Shown here: positions 8,269-16,254 of the stretch, one piece after another
Position numbering within the stretch: position 1 is the first letter of the stretch
Layout: each line of letters begins with the position of its first letter
From: Occultella aeris
GTDB taxonomy: Bacteria > Actinomycetota > Actinomycetes > Actinomycetales > Beutenbergiaceae
Direction: 5' to 3'
Assembly (NCBI RefSeq): GCF_902703175.1
Contig: NZ_CACRYJ010000034.1
Coordinates: 58,694 to 122,693, forward strand
Length of the DNA: 64,000 nucleotides
Translations under genes and position numbers: made by a program
Notes under the pieces: generated by a model
Told to the model about the DNA's origin: nothing
The model's database searches: none
Seen by the model: the letters and a program-made list of their open reading frames with translations, nothing else

Positions 8269-8646
8269 TCATGCCTTCGGCGGGTGCTCGGCGATGCAGA
8301 AGAGGTTGCCCTCGGGGTCGGCGAGGGTGGACCACTGCACCCAGGGCACCTCGTCCAGGACGTCCCAGCGGTGCGTCGCGCCGAGGGCGACGGCCCGCGC
8401 GACCTCGGCAGTACGGGTGCCCCAGGCGACGGTCAGGTCCAGGTGGGCGCCCTGCCGGTCGGGGCGGGGGCCGCTCGCGGGCGTGATGAACATCCCGAAA
8501 CCGCCGGGTCCCGGTTCGAGGTAGACGTTGCCGCCTGCCCCGTTCGGCGTGCTGCCGAGGAACTCGGCCCAGAACGCGGCGAGCACGGTTGGGTGCTCGG
8601 CCTCCATGTTGAATGCCCCGAGGGTGATCGCTGCAGTCGTGGTCAT
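8269..8646 (-). CDS. VOC-superfamily (glyoxalase-like) protein
   Basis: A 125-residue single VOC module pair: an N-terminal strand with His (EAEHPTVLAAFW) and a C-terminal DPEGNLFCIAEHPP signature with Glu/His. These proteins range from antibiotic-binding proteins to isomerases, so the substrate is open. The gene is leaderless: a TACGCT -10 box ends 6 nt before the ATG. It converges on the MBL gene with only a 9-bp gap. Confidence 0.82.
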   Translation of the reverse strand: MTTTAAITLGAFNMEAEHPTVLAAFWAEFLGSTPNGAGGNVYLEPGPGGFGMFITPASGPRPDRQGAHLDLTVAWGTRTAEVARAVALGATHRWDVLDEVPWVQWSTLADPEGNLFCIAEHPPKA

Positions 8647-8652
8647 CCGCAG

Positions 8653-8658
8653 AGCGTA
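8653..8658 (-). promoter_or_regulatory. -10 box of leaderless VOC gene
   Basis: TACGCT on the minus strand, 6 nt before ATG 8646. No Shine-Dalgarno sequence fits between them, so transcription likely begins at the start codon. Confidence 0.6.
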
Positions 8659-8706
8659 CGAGGAGGGTGCGACATCGCCCTCGCGATCGAATCAGCAGCG
8701 AGGGGC

Positions 8707-9462
8707 TCAGGCGTCCGGCTTGAACTTTCGGCGGGTCCGCTCCGAGAGTGCCCCGAGGGTCAGGCCCGCAACACCGGTCCGCCCCGCACGCAGGTGGAGC
8801 ACCTGACCGGCGCGCGGGCCGCCGGGCACGTCCTTGGGCAGCGAGGTGGATGCGATCAGCCAGGTCGGCAGCGTGAGCAGCCGCAGCACAGAGCGCAGCC
8901 GGTCCGACTCGCTCTCGCTCTCGGTCAACTCCTCGTCCAGGAGTTCCTCGATGTCCTCGGCCGGGTCGGACTCCTCGTCATCGGGCGCTCCCGGGCCCAC
9001 GCAGACGCGGACCAGCTCGGCGGCACTCTGCGCGCCGGATCCGCCGAGCGCGAGCATCGCCTCCGGCAGCGGGTCGCCGAACTCGTCCAGCGGGATCTGG
9101 CCGACGGCAAGTTCCTCGTCGTCCTCGGGTGCACTGTCGAAACTGCCGATCCGCTCGCCCGACTCGTAGGCCCAGAGCCGCAGGCGCTTGTCCCGGTCAA
9201 CCTCGACGGCGATCGCGACGGCGCCGAGATCGGCCGCCAGGTCGCGGGCCAGGGTGTCGATGGTTCGCTTGCCCGCGGCGACCGTCCCGCGTGCGTTTGT
9301 CGCGACCGCGAGCACCCAGTCACCCTCCTGTGGACCGACGAACCCGGTGAAGGCGGTCTCGACCAGACCGGCAGCAGCAGCGTCCCGTGTGGCCGCGAGG
9401 TACACACCGGCGTAACTCTCGCCCACCACCTTGTCCGGATCGGAGGAGCCCATGGGAATCAT
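8707..9462 (-). CDS. Hypothetical protein with acidic linker
   Basis: A 251-residue soluble protein that I do not recognise. Residues about 1-120 are alpha/beta with alternating hydrophobic strands. Residues about 165-200 form a highly acidic, low-complexity stretch (runs of Asp, Glu and Ser) that is probably disordered. The C-terminus is basic (ERTRRKFKPDA). A CAGACT -10-like box ends 6 nt before ATG 9462, suggesting a leaderless transcript. It is divergent from the PadR operon and could share its control region. Confidence 0.6.
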   Translation of the reverse strand: MIPMGSSDPDKVVGESYAGVYLAATRDAAAAGLVETAFTGFVGPQEGDWVLAVATNARGTVAAGKRTIDTLARDLAADLGAVAIAVEVDRDKRLRLWAYESGERIGSFDSAPEDDEELAVGQIPLDEFGDPLPEAMLALGGSGAQSAAELVRVCVGPGAPDDEESDPAEDIEELLDEELTESESESDRLRSVLRLLTLPTWLIASTSLPKDVPGGPRAGQVLHLRAGRTGVAGLTLGALSERTRRKFKPDA

Positions 9463-9500
9463 CGGGCCAGTCTGGCACCGGCGAGCCAGGGCTAGGCATG

Positions 9501-9532
9501 GTTACCGAGTAACGCTATGGTTACCGGGTAAT
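9501..9532. promoter_or_regulatory. Tandem palindromic operators, probably for the PadR regulator
   Basis: GTTACCGAGTAAC at 9501-9513 is a perfect palindrome around a 3-bp centre. GTTACCGGGTAAT at 9520-9532 is a second copy with one mismatch, 19 bp downstream. They lie 33-64 bp before the PadR start and also face the divergent gene at 9462. Palindromic ATGTnnnnACAT/GTTAC-type sites are typical for PadR autorepression; assignment to this PadR is inference. Confidence 0.75.
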
Positions 9533-9564
9533 TGCCGCCGCGGTGGCGGTACGGGAGGGGTGCC

Positions 9565-10155
9565 ATGTCCGTCAAGCAGAGCCTGCTCGCCCTGCTCGCC
9601 GAGGAGCCGATGGGCGTGTACGCGCTCCGCAAGGAGTTCGAGGCGCGCACCGGTGGCACCTGGCCGCTGAACATCGGGCAGGTCTACACGACGATCCAGC
9701 GCCTGGAGCGGGACGGGCTGGTCGAGCGCACCGACGACGCCGATGGGGACGGGGACGTCGAGCGGTTCGCGCTGACGGACCCGGGGAGGGCCGCGGCCCT
9801 CGGCTGGTGGCTCTCCCCGGTGCGGCGTGGTGCGCCGGAGCGGGACGAGCTCGTCATCAAGCTCGCGCTCGCCGTCGGCGCCCCCGGCGTGGACATCCGC
9901 GCCGTCGTGCAGACGCAGCGCAGCGAGACGATGCGCGCCCTGCGCGACTTCACGCGGCTCAAGGCCGCTGAGCCCGACGGCGGAGCTCGCCCGGGCGATG
10001 ACCTCGCCTGGTCGCTCGTGCTCGACCACCACGTGTTCGCGGCAGAGGCCGAGATGCGCTGGCTCGATCACGTCGAGGCCCGGGCCAGCCGGGCCGCGGC
10101 CGCGGCCCCCCGCTCGGCCTCTGCGGTCGACGCGCCGGCCCGGAGCCGGCGATGA
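9565..10155 (+). CDS. PadR-family transcriptional regulator
   Basis: A 196-residue regulator. The N-terminal winged helix (VKQSLLALLAEEPMGVYALRKEFEARTG...VYTTIQRLERDGLVER) is a canonical PadR DNA-binding domain. A helical PadR C-terminal dimerisation domain and an Ala/Arg-rich tail follow. GGGAGGGG precedes ATG 9565. Its stop overlaps the ABC ATPase start (ATGA), so it controls and is co-transcribed with the exporter, probably as a repressor relieved by a transported drug or lipid (family knowledge plus inference). Confidence 0.9.
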   Translation: MSVKQSLLALLAEEPMGVYALRKEFEARTGGTWPLNIGQVYTTIQRLERDGLVERTDDADGDGDVERFALTDPGRAAALGWWLSPVRRGAPERDELVIKLALAVGAPGVDIRAVVQTQRSETMRALRDFTRLKAAEPDGGARPGDDLAWSLVLDHHVFAAEAEMRWLDHVEARASRAAAAAPRSASAVDAPARSRR

Positions 10156-10895
10156 GCGCCGCGCCGGTCATCCTCGAACTCATCGGCGCCACCCGGGTGC
10201 ACGGCGAGGGCGTGCGAGCCGTCCGGGCGCTCGACGACGTCACCCTGAGCGTCCGGATGGGCGAGCTCGTCGCCGTGATGGGCCCGTCCGGATCCGGCAA
10301 GTCCACCCTGCTGAACCTCGCGGGCGGACTGGACACCCCGACATCGGGCGCCGTGCGCCTCGCCGGCGAAGCGCTCTCGGACCTGGACGCGAAGGGCCGG
10401 GCCGCGCTGCGCCGTCGGCGGATCGGTTACGTCTTCCAGGACCTGAACCTGATCCCGGCCCTCACCGCAGCGGAGAACGTCTCGCTGCCCCGCGAGCTCG
10501 ACGGCGCCCGGCCGCGCAAGGCGAAGCAGGAGGCCCTGGTCGCCCTGGAACAGGTCGGCGTCGGGCACCTCGCCGGCCGGTTCCCGGACGAGCTGTCCGG
10601 CGGACAGCAGCAGCGGGTCGCGATCGCACGGGCCCTCGTCGGTCCGCGCCGCCTGGTCCTCGCCGACGAGCCGACCGGTGCGCTGGACTCGGTGACCGGC
10701 GAGGCCGTGATGCGGGTGCTGCGAGCACGGGTGGATGCCGGCGCGGCCGGCCTGCTGGTCACCCACGAGCCGCGGTTCGCCGCCTGGGCGGACCGGACCG
10801 TGTTCCTGCGTGACGGCGTGCTGGTGGACAGCACCAGCGACGAGCAACCCGAGGCGCTCCTGGCGGCATCCGGCCCGCGCCACCGGGAGGACTGA
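10152..10895 (+). CDS. ABC transporter ATPase, MacB/LolD-like
   Basis: A 247-residue ATPase. Walker A GPSGSGKST is at residues 44-52, the Q-loop is in YVFQDLNL, the signature LSGGQQQ is at 148-154, Walker B LVLADEP at 168-174 and the H-loop is in LLVTHEP. The FQDLNLIPALTAAENV motif is typical of the MacB/LolD exporter subclass, which pairs with FtsX-like permeases. It overlaps both neighbours (ATGA upstream, TGATG downstream). Confidence 0.93.
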   Translation: MSAAPVILELIGATRVHGEGVRAVRALDDVTLSVRMGELVAVMGPSGSGKSTLLNLAGGLDTPTSGAVRLAGEALSDLDAKGRAALRRRRIGYVFQDLNLIPALTAAENVSLPRELDGARPRKAKQEALVALEQVGVGHLAGRFPDELSGGQQQRVAIARALVGPRRLVLADEPTGALDSVTGEAVMRVLRARVDAGAAGLLVTHEPRFAAWADRTVFLRDGVLVDSTSDEQPEALLAASGPRHRED

Positions 10896-13582
10896 TGCAC
10901 CGCTGGCTGACCCGCTGGCGGGCGTCGCTGCGGATCGCGCGCCGGGACGCGTTGCGGCATCGCGGCCGCACCCTGCTCGTGGTCGCGATGATCGCGCTGC
11001 CCGTGTTCGGGGCGACGTTCGTAGCCACCACGATCCGTTCGTCCAGCCCGACCGTGGCCACCACGCTGCAGCAGACGCTGGGGGACGACGCCCAGGCGTT
11101 GGTCACGGTGGACTCGTGCGGCTTCGTGATCCAGCAGGTGCCCACCGGCGGGCGGACCTGCCTGAGTGACCAGCCGGTCGAGGAGGTCGGTGAGGCCGAT
11201 ATCGCGGCACTGGTGCCGACCGGAGCCGAACTCGTCCCGCGGCGTGAGTTCGCCGTCGACCTGTCCACCGACGACGTGCGGATCAGCGACGAGGTCCTCG
11301 CCGCCGCGGATGCCGAGCGGGTACCCGGGCTGCTGTCGCTGACGTCGGGCGACGTCCCGTCCGCGCCGGGCGAGGTGGTGCTGGCTCAGCGGCTCGTCGA
11401 CAGGCTGCGGATCGAGGTGGGGGATGCCTTCACGATCGGGTCGGGGGAGACCGACACGCCCGCCACGCTCGTCGGGATCACGCGCAACGGGGACTCCTCC
11501 GGGCTGGCTGCGGAGGGCACCCTGCCGGAGGAGGGCGCGCTCTCAAGGTCCTGGTACGTGCTCGGCCCCGACGCGGTCACCTGGCCGGACGTGCTGGCGT
11601 TGAACGAGATCGGGGTGGGCGCCGTCAGCCGGGCCGTGCTCCTGGATCCGCCGCCGCGCTCCGAGGTCCCCTATTACGCGGCCTTCGGCGCGGACTCACG
11701 CCCTGGCAGCACCATCGGGCTTGTCGCCGCCGTCGCCGGGATCGGCCTGCTCGAGGTCGTCCTGCTCGTGGGTCCGGCGTTCGCTGTCGGGGCCAAGAGC
11801 AGTACCCGTCAGCTCGCCCTCGTCGCGGCCGCCGGTGGACGGCCCGCGGACCTGCGCCGCATCGTGCTGTCGGCGGGCCTGGTGGCCGGCCTCGGTGCCG
11901 CGGCGGTCGGGATCGTGCTGGGGCTGCTCGGCGGCGCGATCATCTATCTGGTCCAGAGCCGCGGTGACTACCCGCCGCCGAACCTGGCACTGCCCACGTG
12001 GGAACTCGCGGCGATCGCCGGGGTCGCGGTCGGTCTCGGGCTCGCGGCGGCCTGGCTGCCCGCCCGCGCCGCCTCGCGGGCCGACGTGGTCGCGGCACTT
12101 GCCGGCCGTCGCTCCGAGGCCACGCCCCGACGGCGGGTGCCCTGGATCGGGGGCGGGCTTGCCGTCGTGGGCCTTGGCTTGGCGATCGTCGGTGCGACCC
12201 GGGCCACGATGCCGATGCTCGTGGCCGGGGTCCTCGTGCTCGAGGTCGGCCTGATCCTCGCTGCCGGCGGGATCATCGCCCTGCTCGGCCGGCTCGCGCC
12301 GCGCCTGGGGGCTCCCGCGCGGATCGCGGTGCGAGATGCCGACCGCCAGCGCGGCCGGACCGCACCGGCCGTCGCCGCCGTGCTCGCCGCCGTCGCCGCG
12401 GCCACCGCCGGGATGGTCTACACGACCAGCGAGGCTCGTGCGCAGGACGCGTCCTGGGCGCCGCTGGCCGTCGACGGCACGGGTTACCTGACCACCTACG
12501 GGTTCACCGTGCCCGGCGAGGACGCCCAAGACCTGTTCGATGAAGCCCTGGCCGCGGTCCGGGCCGAGCGCCCCGAACTGGCGGCCACGCCCGTGCTCGG
12601 CCTGATCCCGGACGACCCGGCCGGCTTCGTGGAACTCTGGGCCGATCCCGACCCGGCGACGGTGTGCCCGGACGAACTCACGGAGGATGAGCGCGTCGAC
12701 GATGAACGGTGTTCGTCATGGAGCGTTCAGAGCGGCTACGGGTGGGGTGCGCAGCACCTGGTCGACGACGGCACGATGGTGGCGGCCTCGGGGCTACCCG
12801 GCGCGGCCGAGGCGGCGCAGGCGCTCGCGGACGGGCAGGTCCTGGTCAACGACCCGGACCTCATCTGGCCCGACGGGCTGGTGCACCTCACCCTCGTCCC
12901 CCCGCGGGACGAGGCCGGCAACGAGGCCGCCGACCCGCTCGAGCTGACCGCGCCCGCACACGTAGTGGACTGGCAGCACTGGACCTACGGACTCCTGCTC
13001 TCCCCCGAGGTCGCCGAACAGCTCGACCCGACGAGCCTGGCCGCCCGGGTGGCGCCGGTCGGCGCACTCCTCACGACTCAGGGCGGGCTCACGCAAGCCG
13101 ACGTGGACGAGATGAGCCGCAGCCTGGCTGACGCCGGCTCCTCGGTCGACCTCTTGGTCGAAGGCCTGCAGAAGAGCCAGGACACCGTCGGTATCAGCCT
13201 GATCGTTGCTGGCGCCGCCCTCGTGATCGCCCTCGCCGCGACCGGCCTCAGCGTCGGGCTCGCGGCGGCCGAGTCCCGCCCCGACCTCGCCACCCTGGCC
13301 GCCATCGGTGCCAGTCCCGGTCTGCGCCGGAAGGTGGCGGGCGCGCAGGCGGGCGTGATTGCCGTCATCGGCGCGGTCGTCGGGGTCGGGACCGGGCTCG
13401 CGCTGGGCTACGTGCTCAGCCTCTGGCAACGGACGGCCGGGAACTGGGGCGCGCTCTGGGAGTTCACGGTGCCGTGGCCGGCCGTGGCGCTGCTCGCCGT
13501 CGGGCTCCCGGCTCTGGCGATCGGCGGCGCGATGCTGCTCACCCGTGCCCGTCTGCCGATGGTGCGCAGGATCGCGCAGTAG
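10895..13582 (+). CDS. FtsX/MacB-type ABC permease
   Basis: An 895-residue membrane protein with an N-terminal helix (about residues 25-50), a large extracytoplasmic domain, a block of FtsX-like helices around residues 270-510 with an internal second periplasmic domain, and a final FtsX-like four-helix region (about 765-885; the last part reads GLPALAIGGAMLLTRA). The duplicated FtsX layout matches actinobacterial 8+2-helix permeases. With the ATPase it likely forms a PadR-controlled exporter of an antimicrobial peptide, lipid or drug. The substrate is unknown. Confidence 0.88.
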   Translation: MHRWLTRWRASLRIARRDALRHRGRTLLVVAMIALPVFGATFVATTIRSSSPTVATTLQQTLGDDAQALVTVDSCGFVIQQVPTGGRTCLSDQPVEEVGEADIAALVPTGAELVPRREFAVDLSTDDVRISDEVLAAADAERVPGLLSLTSGDVPSAPGEVVLAQRLVDRLRIEVGDAFTIGSGETDTPATLVGITRNGDSSGLAAEGTLPEEGALSRSWYVLGPDAVTWPDVLALNEIGVGAVSRAVLLDPPPRSEVPYYAAFGADSRPGSTIGLVAAVAGIGLLEVVLLVGPAFAVGAKSSTRQLALVAAAGGRPADLRRIVLSAGLVAGLGAAAVGIVLGLLGGAIIYLVQSRGDYPPPNLALPTWELAAIAGVAVGLGLAAAWLPARAASRADVVAALAGRRSEATPRRRVPWIGGGLAVVGLGLAIVGATRATMPMLVAGVLVLEVGLILAAGGIIALLGRLAPRLGAPARIAVRDADRQRGRTAPAVAAVLAAVAAATAGMVYTTSEARAQDASWAPLAVDGTGYLTTYGFTVPGEDAQDLFDEALAAVRAERPELAATPVLGLIPDDPAGFVELWADPDPATVCPDELTEDERVDDERCSSWSVQSGYGWGAQHLVDDGTMVAASGLPGAAEAAQALADGQVLVNDPDLIWPDGLVHLTLVPPRDEAGNEAADPLELTAPAHVVDWQHWTYGLLLSPEVAEQLDPTSLAARVAPVGALLTTQGGLTQADVDEMSRSLADAGSSVDLLVEGLQKSQDTVGISLIVAGAALVIALAATGLSVGLAAAESRPDLATLAAIGASPGLRRKVAGAQAGVIAVIGAVVGVGTGLALGYVLSLWQRTAGNWGALWEFTVPWPAVALLAVGLPALAIGGAMLLTRARLPMVRRIAQ

Positions 13583-13607
13583 GAGGTGGGGCCGCGGGGC
13601 CTCTGCA

Positions 13608-13621
13608 GGGACGTACGTCCC
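13608..13621. promoter_or_regulatory. GGGACnnnnGTCCC palindrome upstream of VKOR
   Basis: GGGACGTACGTCCC is a perfect 14-bp palindrome centred 42.5 bp before the GTG start of the VKOR gene. If that gene is leaderless (CACCAT box 13645-13650), the site sits at -42.5, the usual position for class II activation. The shape matches the DevR/DosR-type box GGGACnnnnGTCCC; which regulator binds is inference. Confidence 0.5.
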
Positions 13622-13656
13622 ACGCCCTGCCACCGGCGGTCGCCCACCATGGGACG

Positions 13657-14310
13657 GTGAGCAGCACCGTCGATCCGACTCCGGACCCGGCCGTGGACGA
13701 GGGACCGGCACTGGTCGGCCGGCGGCACCGCCCGCGGCTGCTGTTCGCGACCATGATGGTCTCTTCCATCGTCTGCCTGATCGCCTCCGCGGTCCTGGCG
13801 ATCGACGCCGTCATCCTCGCCGCCGAACCGGCCGCCTCGCTCAGCTGCGACATCAACGCCGTCGTCAGCTGCGCCACGGTGGCGCAGTCCTGGCAGGCGA
13901 ACGTCTTCGGGTTCCCGAACGCGTTCATCGGGCTCGCGACCGAACCGGTGATCCTGACGATCGCCGTCGCCGGCCTCGGCGGGACCCGGTTCCCGCGCTG
14001 GTTCCTGTTCGCTGCCCAGATCGGCTACGCACTCGGCCTGATCTTCGCGTACTGGCTGTTCGTCCAGTCGCTCACTGCGATCGGCGCCCTGTGCCCGTGG
14101 TGCCTGACCATCACCGTGTTCACCACGATCACGTTCTTCACGTTGCTGCACCTGAACGTGGTGCAGGGCAACCTCTACCTGCGCCCACGCGCGCAGGAGT
14201 GGGCCGCCTCGATGGTGAGGTCCGGCGCCGACTGCCTGATCCCGGTGCTCCTGATCGCCTTGATCGTCCTGGCCATACTGCTCACACACGGAGTACGGCT
14301 CTTCGCCTGA
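13657..14310 (+). CDS. Vitamin K epoxide reductase (VKOR) family protein
   Basis: A 217-residue membrane protein with about five helices. The loop cysteines C64 and C72 and the active-site CPWC (C146, C149) at the start of a helix are the conserved VKOR redox pairs. In actinobacteria VKOR homologues reoxidise DsbA-like proteins with a quinone, driving disulfide formation outside the membrane. No fused thioredoxin domain or adjacent DsbA is present. GTG 13657 is preceded 6 nt earlier by a CACCAT box, and a palindrome lies at -42.5. Confidence 0.88.
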   Translation: MSSTVDPTPDPAVDEGPALVGRRHRPRLLFATMMVSSIVCLIASAVLAIDAVILAAEPAASLSCDINAVVSCATVAQSWQANVFGFPNAFIGLATEPVILTIAVAGLGGTRFPRWFLFAAQIGYALGLIFAYWLFVQSLTAIGALCPWCLTITVFTTITFFTLLHLNVVQGNLYLRPRAQEWAASMVRSGADCLIPVLLIALIVLAILLTHGVRLFA

Positions 14311-14339
14311 GGCGCGCGGCCCGTCCAGTCGGCTCGGGG

Positions 14340-14657
14340 TCAGACAAGGCCCAGGTAGTGGATGACCGCCTGCTCCACGACGGTCAGGTCGTCGTGGTTC
14401 AGGTAGTCGACGGGCTCCCCGACGAGGTAATCGGTGTCAACTGTCCGGATCTGGTCGACGAGCACCAGCGTTTGCTGGCCGGCGATGGCGAGCTCGGGCC
14501 GGAACGTCGCCGGGCCGGCGCTCGTCGAGGTGGGCACGATGGTCGCGACCGACCAGTTCATCTCCGAGGGCGAGAGCACGAGCCCGAATCTGCGACCACC
14601 TTGCTCGTGGCCGCGCGGGGTGCCGAGCTCGACTCGGTAGAGCGCGCCACGGATCAC
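14340..14657 (-). CDS. Type II toxin, MazF/PemK-like endoribonuclease
   Basis: A 105-residue MazF-fold toxin: RGxLYRVELGTPRGHEQGGRRFGLVLS (fold and catalytic-loop region), IVPTSTSAG (catalytic Thr/Ser) and LVDQIRTVD (conserved helix). It presumably cleaves mRNA at short motifs. GTG 14657 overlaps the antitoxin stop (GTGA), so I prefer it over a longer reading starting at 14729 inside the antitoxin gene. Confidence 0.88.
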   Translation of the reverse strand: MIRGALYRVELGTPRGHEQGGRRFGLVLSPSEMNWSVATIVPTSTSAGPATFRPELAIAGQQTLVLVDQIRTVDTDYLVGEPVDYLNHDDLTVVEQAVIHYLGLV

Positions 14658-14857
14658 CAGGCGTCCGGTTCTTCGTTCAGATTCTCCTCGCGCAGCATCT
14701 CGGAGTCGGAACGCGCTTGGTCCAGCCACTGCTCGTGTGCGACAAGGTGCAGGCCGCGCCGAAGCGCGTCACTGGTAGACATGCCCCTGCGGGCGATCTC
14801 CTCCAGGAGGCGTCGCTCCTCGGCGGAGGGACGGAAGCCCACGGTGCTCTGAGACAT
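14654..14857 (-). CDS. Ribbon-helix-helix antitoxin (MazE-like)
   Basis: A 67-residue protein. The N-terminal strand plus two helices (STVGFRPSAEERRLLEEIARRGMSTSDALRRGL) fits a ribbon-helix-helix DNA-binding dimer. The acidic C-terminus (REENLNEEPDAW) is the likely toxin-neutralising tail. It is first in a two-gene operon with the MazF-like toxin. A TAGACT -10 box ends 6 nt before ATG 14857, so the message is probably leaderless; an inverted repeat just upstream is a candidate autoregulatory site. Confidence 0.85.
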   Translation of the reverse strand: MSQSTVGFRPSAEERRLLEEIARRGMSTSDALRRGLHLVAHEQWLDQARSDSEMLREENLNEEPDAW

Positions 14858-14863
14858 ATTCCC

Positions 14864-14869
14864 AGTCTA
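14864..14869 (-). promoter_or_regulatory. -10 box of the toxin-antitoxin operon
   Basis: TAGACT on the minus strand, 6 nt before ATG 14857; a possible -35 (TCGACA) lies 18 bp upstream, inside the inverted repeat 14877-14896. Confidence 0.6.
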
Positions 14870-14876
14870 GGATCCA

Positions 14877-14896
14877 TGTTCAACATTTGTCGAACA
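14877..14896. promoter_or_regulatory. Inverted repeat, candidate antitoxin operator
   Basis: TGTTC at 14877-14881 and GAACA at 14892-14896 form arms separated by 10 bp, covering the -35 region of the toxin-antitoxin promoter. Binding by the RHH antitoxin would repress the operon (inference). Confidence 0.5.
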
Positions 14897-15042
14897 ATCC
14901 ACGTTTGCTGTGGATCAGGTGACGAGGCGGAACTCGCCCGTCCGGCCATGCAGCGGATCCCCCGGATAGACTGACCGGACAATTCAGGGAATCAGCGCTA
15001 CCGGGGTGGGAGGAGCGCACCCCGTCGAGCCCGGGAGACGCC

Positions 15043-16254
15043 CTGTCTGTTCTCTCCTCCTACCGCAGCCTGTTCGCCCTGACCGGACGGGCCTACGTCG
15101 TCGTCGCATTCATCGCCCGGCTGCCACTCGCGATGTCCCAGATGGGCACCCTGCTGCTCGTCGCAGGTGTGTCCGGCAGCTACGGCGCCGGAGGCGTCGC
15201 CGCCGGGGCGATCGCGATCACGAACGCGATCGGCTCCCCCCTGAGTGGGGCGATCAGCGACCGGATCGGCCAGCGGCCGGTCCTGCTCGTGCAGTCCGTG
15301 GTCGGGTCCGCCCTGCTCGCGCTGCTCGTGGTGCTCTCGACCATCGGCGCCCCGTGGCAGGCGCTCGCGGCCATGGCCGGCGCGGCCGGGCTGTTCCTGC
15401 CGCAGGTCGGCACCATGGCCCGGGTCCGCTGGCGCGAGATCGCCGCGGACAAGGGGACCGACCGGTTCCGACTGACGTCGGCGGCCTTCTCCTACGAGGG
15501 CGCCGCGGACGAGGCCTCGTTCGTGCTCGGCCCGGCCATCGTTGGCCTCGGGGCCGCGTTCGTGTCCCCGTCCGGCTCGCTGATCCTGGCCGCGGTGCTG
15601 CTCGCCGTATTCGGGCTCTGGTTCGCGCTGCACCCGACCGCCGCCGTGGCCGCCGGGCATCCCGCCGGACCTCGCGCCGGCCCGCTGCTGACCCCGCTGC
15701 TGCTCGGGCTGACCCTTGGCACGCTGTGCGTCGGCGCAGTCTTCGGCTCCGTACAGACCGGCACGACGGCGTTGGCCACCGAGGCCGGTCAGGCCGGGTA
15801 CGCGGGGCTGCTGCACGCCCTGCTCGGCGTCGGGAGCGTGGTGGCCGGCCTCACCGTCGCGGCCATCCCGGCCCGGTTCACGTTCGCCAACCGGCTGCCC
15901 GTGTTCGGTGCGGCGCTCGCGGTGTTCGCGCTGCCGCTGCTGGCCGTGCACTCCATCGGTGCCCTTGCCGCTGTTCTGCTCGTGCTCGGCCTGGCGGTTG
16001 CGCCCTACCTGATCACGGTCTACTCCGCCTGCGAGGCGACCGTCGACCCTCGCCGGCTCGGCGCCGCGATGATGGCGCTGGCCGCATCCACGAGCCTCGG
16101 CTACGCGCTCGGCTCGAGCCTGGCCGGGCAGATCGCCGACCGGAGCGGCTACACCGGGGCGTACGCGGTGACGGTCGGAGCCTGCGTGGCCGCCCTCGCG
16201 CTCGCGGTGGTGATCCGGCCGGCACTGGCCCGTGCCCAGCGCGCCGACGGCTGA
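15043..16254 (+). CDS. MFS transporter
   Basis: A major facilitator with about twelve helices, a GxxSDRIGQRP-like loop 2-3 motif (AISDRIGQRPVLL) and a repeated motif around IADRSGYTG. The first ATG in frame (15133) would remove a conserved N-terminal segment (SSYRSLFALTGRAYVVVAFIARLPLAM) that reads as genuine MFS helix 1. The only plausible initiator before it is CTG 15043, preceded by GGGAGA; the frame is open back to 14923 with no ATG/GTG/TTG. A TAGACT box at 14967-14972 may be its promoter. The substrate is unknown. Confidence 0.8.
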   Translation: MSVLSSYRSLFALTGRAYVVVAFIARLPLAMSQMGTLLLVAGVSGSYGAGGVAAGAIAITNAIGSPLSGAISDRIGQRPVLLVQSVVGSALLALLVVLSTIGAPWQALAAMAGAAGLFLPQVGTMARVRWREIAADKGTDRFRLTSAAFSYEGAADEASFVLGPAIVGLGAAFVSPSGSLILAAVLLAVFGLWFALHPTAAVAAGHPAGPRAGPLLTPLLLGLTLGTLCVGAVFGSVQTGTTALATEAGQAGYAGLLHALLGVGSVVAGLTVAAIPARFTFANRLPVFGAALAVFALPLLAVHSIGALAAVLLVLGLAVAPYLITVYSACEATVDPRRLGAAMMALAASTSLGYALGSSLAGQIADRSGYTGAYAVTVGACVAALALAVVIRPALARAQRADG

